Source: a bacterium
GTDB taxonomy: Bacteria > Myxococcota > UBA727 > JAUIJE01
Direction of reading: 5' to 3'
Assembly: GCA_030431455.1 (NCBI GenBank)
Contig: JAUIJE010000008.1
Location: 124,001 to 188,000, forward strand
Length of the DNA: 64,000 nucleotides
Below the pieces are notes generated by a model. The model was not told where the DNA came from. It did not search any database and saw only the letters and a program-made list of their open reading frames with translations. This document shows positions 26,970 to 35,249 of the stretch, one piece after another. A program made the position numbers and the translations under genes. Each line of letters begins with the position of its first letter. The first letter of the stretch is position 1.

Positions 26970-28541
26970 GTGGCGGACGCGCTGAGCCCTGGGCAAGAAA
27001 TCGGCCCCTACACCATCGTCGCCCCTCTCGGGGAAGGCGCGATGGGGCAGGTCTACCTCGCCGACGACCCCGGGCTCGAACGCCAGGTCGCGATCAAGGT
27101 CCTGCCCATCGGCGCGGCCGATTCCGAAGGGCGCGCGCGGTTTTCGCGGGAGGCCCAAGCGTTGGCCCGGACCGACCACGAAAACGTGGTCCAGGTGTTC
27201 GCGTCGGGCGAGGACCAGGGCGTGTCCTGGATGAGCCTCGAGTACGTGGCCGGCCGGCCCCTGTCGGACCTGGTGGCCCACGGCCCGCTCGACGAGGAGA
27301 CCGCCCTGCTCCTGTGCGCCCAGGCGGCGCGGGGGCTCGCCGCGGTGCACGCGGTGGGGGTCGTGCACCGCGACGTCAAACCCGCGAACCTCCTGCTCGA
27401 CGAGAGCGGCACCGTCCGGGTCAGTGACTTTGGGGTCGCGCTGTTCTTGGATGTCGCCGGCAAGGGGGGCTTCACCACCCAAAAGGGCATCGCGGTGGGC
27501 ACGCCCCACTTCATGTCGCCCGAACAAGCGCGCGGCGAGACCGTCGATGGACGCGCGGACACATGGGCATTGGGTTGTACGCTGTTCATGCTGCTCACCG
27601 GGCGGCCCCCGTTTTACGCCGGGGACGACGAGTCAGACCTCGACATCCTCGCCCGGGTCTTGCGGGAGGCCGCCCCCGACCTGCGGGAGGTCGCGCCGGC
27701 GGCCAGCCGCGGCACCGCCCGCTTGCTCGCGGCGATGCTCGCCCGGGACCGCGACGAGCGCCCCGACGACCTCGACGACCTCGCCGACGCGCTGGAGGAC
27801 CAAGCCGCCGCCCTCGCCGACGAGAACGACGAGAACGACGATGGGGACAGCGACCGGCCCGCGGACCGCGCCGCCGCGCCCGCCCCCGAGGCCGCGCCCC
27901 CAGGCGCGGTTCCGGTCCCGGCCGCCCCCCCCTCCCGGGCCGCGGGGGTGTTGCTCGCGTCGGCGGGGGTGTTGCTGGTGGCCCTCGCCGCGCTGTTGCT
28001 GTGGGTGGGTCCGGCCGACCAGGACCCCGGTGGCGCCGGCCCGCGGGCGCCTGACCCCACGCCCCCCGGCGAGGCCGCCCCCCCGGGCGACGACCCGTTG
28101 CGCATCGGCGCCCCCGACGCGCCCCCCGCGACCCCGCCGGACGCCCCGCCCCCCGATGACGGGTCGACGCCCGATCGTTGGGTCGCCGCGATCCAGCGCG
28201 GCGGACCCGCGGCCGACGCCGCGGTGGTGCAGCTGCTCGCCCGGGAGGACGACGCGGCCAAGAACGCGGTGTTGCAGTTGGTCGACGACGACCGCACCGC
28301 CGCGTTCGTGGTGCGCAACATCGGCGCCGGCCTGGTCACCGCGCACTTCGAGGCCTTGGTGAAGGCGGTGCAGGAGCCCGACGTCGGCACCGCCCAGGCC
28401 GCGGTGCGCGCCTTGGGGCGCTTCCGGACCATTCGCGCGCACGAGGTGCTCAGCCGCACGGCCGAGACCCACCCCGACAAGGCCGTGCGCGACGCCGCCC
28501 AGCAAGCCCGCAAAGCCATCTTCTCCGTCGAGGGCGAATGA
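26970..28541 (+). CDS. membrane Ser/Thr protein kinase with HEAT-like C-terminal region
   Basis: 523 residues. Kinase domain: GEGAMGQVYL at 21-30, Lys43, HRDVKPAN at 133-140, DFG at 153-155, GTPHFMSPEQ, and RADTWALGC. All catalytic residues are present. An Asp/Glu/Pro linker precedes a transmembrane helix near 320-342. The outer part has a Pro-rich stalk and a C-terminal helical repeat (about 425-520, AVVQLLAREDDAAKNAVLQLV and following) that looks like HEAT or PBS lyase-like repeats. GTG start. Its stop overlaps the ADP-ribosylglycohydrolase start as ATGA, the first link of a three-gene coupled operon. Confidence 0.9.
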   Translation: MADALSPGQEIGPYTIVAPLGEGAMGQVYLADDPGLERQVAIKVLPIGAADSEGRARFSREAQALARTDHENVVQVFASGEDQGVSWMSLEYVAGRPLSDLVAHGPLDEETALLLCAQAARGLAAVHAVGVVHRDVKPANLLLDESGTVRVSDFGVALFLDVAGKGGFTTQKGIAVGTPHFMSPEQARGETVDGRADTWALGCTLFMLLTGRPPFYAGDDESDLDILARVLREAAPDLREVAPAASRGTARLLAAMLARDRDERPDDLDDLADALEDQAAALADENDENDDGDSDRPADRAAAPAPEAAPPGAVPVPAAPPSRAAGVLLASAGVLLVALAALLLWVGPADQDPGGAGPRAPDPTPPGEAAPPGDDPLRIGAPDAPPATPPDAPPPDDGSTPDRWVAAIQRGGPAADAAVVQLLAREDDAAKNAVLQLVDDDRTAAFVVRNIGAGLVTAHFEALVKAVQEPDVGTAQAAVRALGRFRTIRAHEVLSRTAETHPDKAVRDAAQQARKAIFSVEGE

Positions 28542-29455
28542 GCCCGGCCGATGGGCTCGCGCGGGCGCGCCGGGCGTTGCTCGGCTGCGCGGTGGGCGAC
28601 GCCTTCGGCGAGACTTTTTTCCGGCGACTGGATGAGCTGGTGCGGCCGCTGATCGCACAGCGGGTGCTCCAGGAGGGCGATTGGCCGGTCACCGACGACA
28701 GCATGCTCAGCCTCGCGGTGTTCGAACAGTTGGCCGAGCGCGGGGACATCGACCCGGACGACCTCGCCCGCCGCATGCAGTGGCATTATCAAGCGGACCC
28801 GGGCCGCGGCTACGGGGGGGGCATGCACGACCTGTTCGGGCGCGGCGCGGTCGGGGCCGGGGACGCGGCCGCGTTGTTCGGCGGCACCGGGAGCTATGGC
28901 AACGGGGGCGCGATGCGGGTGGCGGTGGCCGGCGCGTACTTCGCCGACGACCCCGCCGCCCTCGTCGACCAAGCCGCGCGGAGTGCCCGGGCCACCCACA
29001 CCCACCCCGAGGGGGTGGCGGGGGCGGTGGCGTTCGCCGCCGCCACCGGGGCTTTGGTGCAGGGCGCGCGCGGCGCGAATGTCATCGCCGCGGCCCGGGG
29101 CCCCGTCGAGCACGGACCGGTGGCCGACGGGCTAGAGGCCGCGGCCGCCCTCTACCCCCGGGGCGTGTCCGCGGGCAAAGCTGCAGCGACATTGGGCAAC
29201 GGGGCCCGGGTCAGCGCCGCCGACACCGTGCCCCTGTGCGTGTACATCCTCGCCACCGCCGGCGACGCGCCCTTCGACGAGGTCTTGTGGCGGACGGTGG
29301 CGTGCCTCGGGGACCGGGACACCACCTGCGCGATGGTCGGCGCGGGGTTGGCCGCGGCGGGCTGGTCCGTGACCCCGGCGTGGATCCCGCGGGTGGAGAT
29401 GCCGGAACCGCTCCGCCGGGCCCTCGCCCCGCTGGTCGACGAGGCCGCGGCATGA
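28538..29455 (+). CDS. ADP-ribosylglycohydrolase (DraG/ARH family)
   Basis: 305 residues of the ADP-ribosylglycohydrolase fold. Metal and ADP-ribose ligands are visible: GDAFGE at 20-25, the TDDS motif at 52-55, SYGNGGAMRV near 118-127, THTHPEG near 150, and GDRDTTCAMVGAG near 275. Known members remove ADP-ribose from Arg or Ser on proteins, or process related ADP-ribosyl compounds. Target unknown here. The start is fixed by ATGA overlap with the kinase stop and the stop overlaps the next start in the same way. The neighbouring kinase suggests joined control by phosphorylation and ADP-ribosylation. Confidence 0.92.
   Translation: MSPADGLARARRALLGCAVGDAFGETFFRRLDELVRPLIAQRVLQEGDWPVTDDSMLSLAVFEQLAERGDIDPDDLARRMQWHYQADPGRGYGGGMHDLFGRGAVGAGDAAALFGGTGSYGNGGAMRVAVAGAYFADDPAALVDQAARSARATHTHPEGVAGAVAFAAATGALVQGARGANVIAAARGPVEHGPVADGLEAAAALYPRGVSAGKAAATLGNGARVSAADTVPLCVYILATAGDAPFDEVLWRTVACLGDRDTTCAMVGAGLAAAGWSVTPAWIPRVEMPEPLRRALAPLVDEAAA
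28775..28788 (-). repeat. dispersed motif copy, full-length
   Basis: TAATGCCACTGCAT on the minus strand, antisense in the ADP-ribosylglycohydrolase. The gene strand reads ATG CAG TGG CAT TAT CAA, with CAT, TAT and CAA all non-preferred. Confidence 0.55.
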
Positions 29456-30504
29456 GCGATGCGATGGTGCGGTGGGTGGTGGCCGCGGCCGACCGGGCCG
29501 GGTTGCGGTTGTCGCGCCGGGGACCGTTGGTGTTGGACGTGACCCGGGGCGACGGCCGGCGGGGGGCCTTGTTCGCCGCCGCCGACGAGGACTCGAGCAG
29601 CGGGATGATCGCGTTGCGGGCGGAGGACGAACAAGCCCCGCCCGCCCGGATGGCCGGCGCCCCCCTCGAGGGGCGCGGCTACACGTTGCGGTGCGCGCCC
29701 CCCATCGCGGCGGCGCCGATGGAGCGAACCTTGGACATGTTGTCCGAGTACGCCCCCGGCCCCTACAATGTCACTGCTACGCCGCGGCTTTTTTGTTTCT
29801 CGGGGCAGACCCGGGCCCCGGAGGCGCCGTTGGTGTTCGCGGCGTTGGCCGATTGCTGGGTGCTCGGCCAACCGTGGCAGCGCGACGCGGTGGACCCGCG
29901 GCATCCCCGGCTCGACGCGGCCGCGGTGCAGGCGTTCGCCCGGGGCCTCGCCGGGCCCGCTGACGACGAGAACAAACGTTGGGAAGCGGCCCCGCCCGCG
30001 CCGGTGTCCGAACGGTTGTTGCAGTGGACCCGCCACAGCCTCGCCCACACCGACGCGGTGGCCGAGCGGCGCGGGGACGGGGTCGAGGTGAGATGGCGCG
30101 CGGAGGCGGGACGGCTCTTTGTCGTGCCGATGCCGGGCGATGGCACGGTGTCGATCGCGGCGTTTGTGCCGGGGCTGTCCGCCGGGCTCCGCTTGTCACT
30201 GCAGCGGGAGATCGGATGGCTGGGCGCGGTGTTCGCGTGGTTTGAAACCCCGATCGACGACGCGGAGCTCGACCGCGCGTATGTGGTGAAGGCCAACCCC
30301 GCGGGGGTGCAGTTCGCGACCGCCCACCGCGACCATCTGCTGGCCCTGGCCCCGTTCCACTTGCAGCTGCGCCTCGACGACGAGGGGCTTCGCTTGCGCC
30401 TGCACGTCCACCAAAGCCAGGCCGCGCTGCGTCTGTGTATGCACCCGCTCACCCTCTTTCTCGAACAGTTGATGCCGGCGGCGCAGCCCGCGCCCCTGCG
30501 GTGA
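29452..30504 (+). CDS. unknown protein, third gene of the kinase/ADP-ribosylglycohydrolase operon
   Basis: 350 residues, start fixed by ATGA overlap with the ADP-ribosylglycohydrolase. No signal peptide or membrane helix. The sequence is an even mix of alpha and beta, rich in Arg, Ala and Leu, with features such as SEYAPGPYNV near 100, FSGQTRAPEAPLVFAALADCWVLG near 118-140, and a C-terminal HLQLRLDDEGLRLRLHVHQSQAALRLC run. I recognise no family or catalytic motif. It is probably a cytoplasmic effector or substrate-recognition partner of the two upstream signalling enzymes; that is inferred from coupling alone. Confidence 0.75.
   Translation: MSDAMVRWVVAAADRAGLRLSRRGPLVLDVTRGDGRRGALFAAADEDSSSGMIALRAEDEQAPPARMAGAPLEGRGYTLRCAPPIAAAPMERTLDMLSEYAPGPYNVTATPRLFCFSGQTRAPEAPLVFAALADCWVLGQPWQRDAVDPRHPRLDAAAVQAFARGLAGPADDENKRWEAAPPAPVSERLLQWTRHSLAHTDAVAERRGDGVEVRWRAEAGRLFVVPMPGDGTVSIAAFVPGLSAGLRLSLQREIGWLGAVFAWFETPIDDAELDRAYVVKANPAGVQFATAHRDHLLALAPFHLQLRLDDEGLRLRLHVHQSQAALRLCMHPLTLFLEQLMPAAQPAPLR
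29766..29777 (+). repeat. dispersed CAATG-N3-CTGC motif copy
   Basis: CAATGTCACTGC in sense with the unknown gene, read as AAT GTC ACT GCT. Three of four codons are unusual in this gene. The first eleven bases match the copy at 13063. Confidence 0.55.
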
Positions 30505-30536
30505 GACCGAAGCGATATCCTGGGCCGGGGGTTCGC

Positions 30537-30884
30537 GTGCACACGAAGACGAGATGGGCTGCGCTGGGGCTGCTGTGTTTTTGGGGTTGCGGGACGGGGG
30601 CGGGAGACCCGGTGGTGGCGGACGGTCACGACGCCGGGCCGGCGGTCACGACGTGCGCGGACCTCACCGAGCGGGCCGCGTGCCGGGGCCAAGAGGGCTG
30701 CGTCTGGCAAGCGCCCACCGACGAGACGGCCTTTTGTGAACAGCGGGTCGCGTGCACCGGCGACGAGGACTGCTCCGCCGACCGGGTGTGTGGGGACGCG
30801 TCGTGCCAGGGCCCCGGTCCGATCCCGGACTGTTGTTTTCCCTTTTGCGGGGGCCCGGGGGGCGGCACCTGCCTGGCGCCCTAG
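30537..30884 (+). CDS. small Cys-rich lipoprotein
   Basis: 115 residues from GTG at 30537, with a GGGG tract five bases upstream. The signal peptide ends in a lipobox-like LLCFWGC. The mature part has about 14 Cys in C-x4-C and C-x5-C patterns, ending CCFPFCGGPGGGTC, typical of small disulfide-rich surface lipoproteins. It resembles single modules of the larger Cys-rich lipoprotein at 25402. Function unknown. It lies 32 bases after the signalling operon and 13 bases before a convergent small gene. Confidence 0.68.
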   Translation: MHTKTRWAALGLLCFWGCGTGAGDPVVADGHDAGPAVTTCADLTERAACRGQEGCVWQAPTDETAFCEQRVACTGDEDCSADRVCGDASCQGPGPIPDCCFPFCGGPGGGTCLAP

Positions 30885-30897
30885 CCGCGCGCACCGG

Positions 30898-31191
30898 TCA
30901 CCAGGGAAAATCGTCGTCGAGGACGGTGTTCGGTCCGCCCGGTCCTGAACCGCCGGCGGGGAAGTCCACCTCGGCGAACAGCAACGTGTGACACCGGCGC
31001 AGGACATCGAGGGAGAGGTTGCGCCGGTGGCGCTCCCGCAGGAACACCGAGGTCAAGTAGGTCAGCCGCTCCTGGGCCGAGGCCCGCGACCCCAACACCA
31101 CGCGGCTGCGGGCGAGCAGGCTGCGCGCGGAGCGGTCGGTGGCGTCCGGGGCGCGGGGGGTGGGGGTCGGTGGGGTGGCAAGCAGCATCAT
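30898..31191 (-). CDS. small hypothetical protein
   Basis: 97 residues starting at an ATG seven bases after GAGGA. There is a short hydrophobic start (MMLLATPP), then an Arg-rich helical stretch (about 20-75) and an acidic end (DDDFPW). No family recognised. Codon use and the ribosome site make it a plausible gene, but it could be spurious. The 200 bases upstream hold no other gene that I can support. Confidence 0.5.
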   Translation of the reverse strand: MMLLATPPTPTPRAPDATDRSARSLLARSRVVLGSRASAQERLTYLTSVFLRERHRRNLSLDVLRRCHTLLFAEVDFPAGGSGPGGPNTVLDDDFPW

Positions 31192-31389
31192 TGTGAAGTC
31201 CTCAGCGAAAAAGCGGTGACCCCGCCCCCGGATGGGGGTGGGGACGGGGCCACCTGGGTCAGCCGGTGATGAAGGTGTGGGCCATGGGTCCTGCTCGGCG
31301 CGGCCAAACCGCGCCCTCTCTCCCCCCTACGGCCCCGGCCGCGGGGCCCGATCCCACCGCCCCGGGAAAGGGAATTTCCCTATATTTAT

Positions 31390-31403
31390 TAGATACTTAT
31401 CTA
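31390..31403. terminator. AT-rich inverted repeat after the caspase operon
   Basis: TAGATA-CT-TATCTA, immediately after the last stop codon of the caspase operon (TGA at 31408-31406), in a 40-base AT-rich patch that also holds AGGGAA-T-TTCCCT. Such composition is rare in this window. Likely a transcript end or RNA-processing site, but the stem is weak. Confidence 0.4.
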
Positions 31404-31405
31404 GA

Positions 31406-32989
31406 TCAGAGACCGAGCAGATCCGCGCGCAGGAGCGACAGCAGCGCGCTCAGCTCCGGCCCCACCCCATCGCAGCCCTGGACATCCACCGACTCGTCCA
31501 CCGGCACCCCGTTGACCGTGATGTGGCGGGTCAAGGTGGTCTCCACCGCGGCATCCGGGCGCGGCTGGGGACACAGGGGGTCGTCCCCCGCAAACAACGT
31601 GTCCGCCTCGGTGCTCATCGCCAGCGTGACCAGCTCGTCATAGTCCGCGAACCCGAGCCCCACCGAAAGGGGAATGGCCAGGTCGAGCACCACCGTCATC
31701 TGCTGGTCGCTGGACACGCTGGTCGTGGTTTCGCACGCCAACAACAAACACGGATCGCGCACCACCAACTCGTCGATGCGCACGAACAGCCGCACGTCCT
31801 CGACGACATCGCTGCAGTCGATCATCACCGCTTTGTCGATCACCACCGCGAGAAGCTCGCCGGTGACCTCGACCACGTCAAACACGAACCCGCCGCACCA
31901 CTTCTCCGCGTCCCGGCTCACCTCGATGGTGCCGACGTGCGCGCCCACCTCGAGGCTGTAGTCAAACGCCACGCTGGCCTGCCCTTGGGCCGGGGCCATC
32001 ATGGTCTCACCGAGCAACGTCACCGCCACCGTCTCGTCGCCGTCGAGGCCGGTGACGGTCAACCGCGCATCGACCTCCAGCTCTCCACAATAGGTCAGCG
32101 TGGCCTTGTCCAGGGTCACCCCCACCGGCATCTCCGGCACCACCGCGGTGATGATAAAATCGCCACACCATCGTTGCGGGCCGCGCTCGACGACCACCGA
32201 CCCGTCGTACGCGCCTGGGGCCAAGGCGTACATGAACGCCGCGGTGTCCAGCCCGTCCGCGGGCCGCTGCTGGACTTCGCCACCGACATCGACGGTGACC
32301 GCCTCATCGCCGTCCAGGCCGGTCACCGAGACCACCACCTCCACCTCCGTCACCGGGGTGCAGTCGGCCAGCCCGGGCTTGGCCACCAAAAACTCCGTGG
32401 TCGGCGCGCCCGCCGGCACCACCACGTCGAACATCCCGCACCATCGCTGGGCCCCATCCTGAACCGTCACCGACAGGGGATAGGTGCCGGGGGCTTGGGT
32501 GTACACCAGCCGAACCTCGGCGCTGCCGGCCGCGGGCGCGGTCCGGGACGCCCCGTCGAGTACCACCTCGATGCTCTCGGTCCCGTCGAGCCCGTCGACC
32601 ACGACCACGAGGTTGTCCAAAAGCGGCTCGGGGTCGCGGCAGTCGGCCAAACCCGCGCGGTCGACGCTGGTGGTGGCCCGGCCGCTTCCGCCTTGCACCT
32701 CGAGGGAGAAACTGCCGCACCACCGGCCGTCCCCCTCGATCACGAGTCGTCCGGTGTTGGTGCCGTTTTCGAGCTGGAAGTAGAACCGCATCTCCCGTTC
32801 GCCGGCGGCGTCGACCTCGCGGGTCTCTCCGGCGAGGTCGACGGTGAGCCGTTCGGTCCCGGTGAGGCCGGTGACGACGAGCTCGGCGTTGGTCTCGGCG
32901 ATGACGATGCTCGACGGCCCGATCGGGCAGTTGGCGCCCCCGATGAGCACGGCCGCGCACAGCACCAGGAGGAGACGGCGCGCGCTCAT
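31406..32989 (-). CDS. secreted protein of four tandem ~91-residue Trp-Cys-Gly repeats
   Basis: 527 residues with a signal peptide (SARRLLLVLCAAVLIGG). Four repeats follow. Each opens with V-x-GL-x-G-x-E-x-x-x-V and a beta-rich stretch, then has R/K-WCG-x-F at 90-92, 183-185, 274-276 and 364-366. A second Cys lies 26-27 residues after each WCG Cys (117, 210, 301, 392), so one disulfide per repeat is likely. A diverged tail of about 130 residues has extra Cys. The fold looks immunoglobulin- or PEGA-like, but I recognise no family. Start ATG seven bases after AGGAGG, overlapping the caspase stop as ATGA. It is the last gene of the sigma/caspase operon. Confidence 0.8.
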   Translation of the reverse strand: MSARRLLLVLCAAVLIGGANCPIGPSSIVIAETNAELVVTGLTGTERLTVDLAGETREVDAAGEREMRFYFQLENGTNTGRLVIEGDGRWCGSFSLEVQGGSGRATTSVDRAGLADCRDPEPLLDNLVVVVDGLDGTESIEVVLDGASRTAPAAGSAEVRLVYTQAPGTYPLSVTVQDGAQRWCGMFDVVVPAGAPTTEFLVAKPGLADCTPVTEVEVVVSVTGLDGDEAVTVDVGGEVQQRPADGLDTAAFMYALAPGAYDGSVVVERGPQRWCGDFIITAVVPEMPVGVTLDKATLTYCGELEVDARLTVTGLDGDETVAVTLLGETMMAPAQGQASVAFDYSLEVGAHVGTIEVSRDAEKWCGGFVFDVVEVTGELLAVVIDKAVMIDCSDVVEDVRLFVRIDELVVRDPCLLLACETTTSVSSDQQMTVVLDLAIPLSVGLGFADYDELVTLAMSTEADTLFAGDDPLCPQPRPDAAVETTLTRHITVNGVPVDESVDVQGCDGVGPELSALLSLLRADLLGL

Positions 32990-34527
32990 GGCGTGTCCTC
33001 CTCTTGCAAAGCCATGAACATCAAGCCCCCCGACGCCACCAGGGCGACCAGGCTCGCGGCCCCCGCCGCCCCCGCGGCGGTGAGCCAGGCGTCGGTCATG
33101 AACGCGAGGTCGCCGTCGAAGGTCCCGGTCTGCTCGTAGCGGGTGCGCAGCGCGGCCAAACTCAGGCCGTTGCCGACGACGCAGATCGCGGCCGCGGCCG
33201 CGAGCAGCGAGGCGGTGCCGAGGCCGGTGGCGGTGAACGTCCACCAGGGCACCCGCCAGGCGGGGGCGGCCTCGGGGGCGAACGCGGGGGTGAACGGCCC
33301 CCGGGTGAGCGGGCTCGGCAAATGTTGCTGCGCGGTGAAGCCGCTCAGGTACGCGGGGCCAAAGCCGGCGGCGAACAGGCCCTCGAACACGTCGAGCTGC
33401 ATGGCGCGTGACACCGGCGCGGGGTTGAAGTCCAGAGCGCTCAATGCATAGGCACCCGGCGAGCGCGGGTGCCAGATCGCCTCCCGGTCGCCGACCCGGA
33501 CCACGTACGACGACGAGCCGGCCAAGGTGAGCAGCACCGGCTCGGTCTTTTCCCGGTGAAAGGCCACCAGCGGCAAGCCCTGCCCGTCGAGGATCTCGAC
33601 CGGCGCGGGGGTGTTGATGTCGACGTACAGGAAGTGCTCGGCCGCGGTCTGGGTCAAGTCCATGAGCGGGGCGTGCGGACGTTGGGCGGGGGGGCGCGCG
33701 TACACGTCGAGATGGGCGCGGGTGTCCTTGACCGTTTGGTTGGCGGCGGTGACGAAGGCGGCGCCCTCGGTGTACTCGATGACGGCGTCGCCGTTGGTGT
33801 CGGCGGCCCCGGACAGCGCCGAGCGCAACAGGAACGAAAACAGCCCGCCGCCGATGGACGCGCTCTCGTGCACCTGGGCCGCGGTCGAGGTGGACACGAA
33901 GTAGCCCACCCGGGGGTTGTCGGTCGCGGCCGGGGCCTCGAGGGCCTGGCGCATTTTTTCCGTGAGCTTGACCGGAGGGGCCTCGGCGCTCCCCCGCGGG
34001 ACCATGAAGAACGACGCGCAGGCGTCGATGACCACGTGGGTCACATCGGCGGGCGACGGGCCCGTGACCTGGGCCGCGAGCTCGGCCCGGGTGAGCGCGC
34101 CGTCACCGAGAATGAGCCGGCCCTCGCCCCCGGGGTCGACGTCGCCGTGCCCGGCAAAAAAGAACCACAGCTCGGTGGGGCGACCTTGGTCGCGGGCTTC
34201 GCGCACCGCCCAAAACGCTTCGCCGATGGTGCGGGACAGCTCGTCCTTGGCCGGGGCGCGGGCCTGTTCGCTCAGTCGCCCGTAGTTGAACGCAGACTCA
34301 TTGTCGAAGGTGGTGTGCAACCAGGCGCGCTCTACGCTGGGCGACAACAACTGGTACATCCGCGCGGCGTCGTCGTCGGCGAACGCCAACCGCGGGTAGG
34401 CGGCCGTCCCCGGCCCGTTGTCCCCCACCACGATGGCAAACCGCGCAGGGCCGGCCGGGGCCGCGGTGGGCGCCGGGGGGGGCACCGCCGACGAGAGCGC
34501 ACACAGGACGAGCAGGGTGGCGGTCAT
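32986..34527 (-). CDS. caspase-fold (peptidase C14) protein with signal peptide and membrane anchor
   Basis: 513 residues. A signal peptide ends near 25 (TAAPAGPA). The caspase/metacaspase fold starts at RFAIVVGDNG. The catalytic dyad is visible as His127 in FFFAGHGDVD and Cys170 in HVVIDACASFF. The domain continues to about 260, with GGLFSFLLRSAL and an EF-hand-like DTNGDAVI segment. A linker leads to two C-terminal hydrophobic helices (about 425-450 and 478-502). If the signal is cleaved, the protease acts in the periplasm, held by the C-terminus. Both ends overlap neighbours as ATGA. Bacterial caspase-like proteins often act in signalling or death pathways. Confidence 0.9.
   Translation of the reverse strand: MTATLLVLCALSSAVPPPAPTAAPAGPARFAIVVGDNGPGTAAYPRLAFADDDAARMYQLLSPSVERAWLHTTFDNESAFNYGRLSEQARAPAKDELSRTIGEAFWAVREARDQGRPTELWFFFAGHGDVDPGGEGRLILGDGALTRAELAAQVTGPSPADVTHVVIDACASFFMVPRGSAEAPPVKLTEKMRQALEAPAATDNPRVGYFVSTSTAAQVHESASIGGGLFSFLLRSALSGAADTNGDAVIEYTEGAAFVTAANQTVKDTRAHLDVYARPPAQRPHAPLMDLTQTAAEHFLYVDINTPAPVEILDGQGLPLVAFHREKTEPVLLTLAGSSSYVVRVGDREAIWHPRSPGAYALSALDFNPAPVSRAMQLDVFEGLFAAGFGPAYLSGFTAQQHLPSPLTRGPFTPAFAPEAAPAWRVPWWTFTATGLGTASLLAAAAAICVVGNGLSLAALRTRYEQTGTFDGDLAFMTDAWLTAAGAAGAASLVALVASGGLMFMALQEEDTP
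34290..34303 (-). repeat. dispersed CAATG-N3-CTGC motif copy
   Basis: CAATGAGTCTGCGT, in sense with the caspase gene, read as AAT GAG TCT GCG. AAT and TCT are rare here. Confidence 0.5.
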
Positions 34528-35249
34528 CCCCCGCCCTCCTCGGGGGGCGCCTGGACGGTCAGATACAGTGACATGCCGGCGCCATCGGGGGTGCGGACCA
34601 CCGCGGTCAGGGTCGTGGGCACGTCCTCCACCGGCCAGCCGGTGGGCACCGCCACCGAGGCGTGGGGGGTGAGCGCGAAGTCATCGACCCAGGTCGCGAC
34701 CTCCCCGCGACGTGGCCCGCGCAAGCTGAGCGTGGCCGCCGCCTCTTGGTGGGCCTCGGCGGTGACCCCGACCAGCCCCCCGAGCGGACAGGACAGCACC
34801 GCGCCGGTCTCGCGCCGGCCAAAGGAGGCCCGGTCGAGGGCCGCGCCGCTCGGGGCCAAACACGTCGCGACCACCTCGACCACGTCCTGCGGCCCGCCGC
34901 GCGGACGCCAGCCGTCGTCGGGGTCGGGCCCGGTCTGGAGCACGAACAGAACCGCCACCGCCCCGGCCGCGGCCATGGCCGGCACCCACCAGCCGGTGCG
35001 CGTGGGGGGGGCGGACGCGGGCGGCGGCAGGGCTTGTTCGATCGCCGCCCACATGCGTTCTTTTTGGCCGGCCGTGGCCACGCTCGACGAGGGCGTGGCC
35101 GATTGTTCGGCCGCGCGCAGTTCGGCCCGGATCGCGCCCCAGGCCGGGTCTCGGTCGGCGCGGGCGAGCACCCGCCGGCCCCACCACGACGAGGGCGCGC
35201 TCATGGCGCGGCTCATCAACTGCAGGCGAAACTGATTCAGCGGGCTCAT
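34524..35249 (-). CDS. single-pass membrane protein, probable anti-sigma factor
   Basis: 241 residues. A helical, charged N-terminal part of about 85 residues precedes one transmembrane helix (about 88-105, VPAMAAAGAVAVLFVLQ). A beta-rich outer domain of about 130 residues follows, with two Cys. This is the topology of membrane anti-sigma factors, and the start overlaps the sigma-factor stop as ATGA, the usual arrangement for an ECF sigma/anti-sigma pair. No classical zinc-binding H-x3-C-x2-C motif is seen, so the call rests on topology and context. The stop overlaps the caspase start in the same way. Confidence 0.68.
   Translation of the reverse strand: MSPLNQFRLQLMSRAMSAPSSWWGRRVLARADRDPAWGAIRAELRAAEQSATPSSSVATAGQKERMWAAIEQALPPPASAPPTRTGWWVPAMAAAGAVAVLFVLQTGPDPDDGWRPRGGPQDVVEVVATCLAPSGAALDRASFGRRETGAVLSCPLGGLVGVTAEAHQEAAATLSLRGPRRGEVATWVDDFALTPHASVAVPTGWPVEDVPTTLTAVVRTPDGAGMSLYLTVQAPPEEGGG

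Noticed and set aside
31232-33139. 635-codon open frame opposite the WCG-repeat gene
   Set aside because: Composition is Arg/His/Gln-rich and no start or family supports it. The minus-strand gene has a signal peptide, regular repeats and ATGA coupling.
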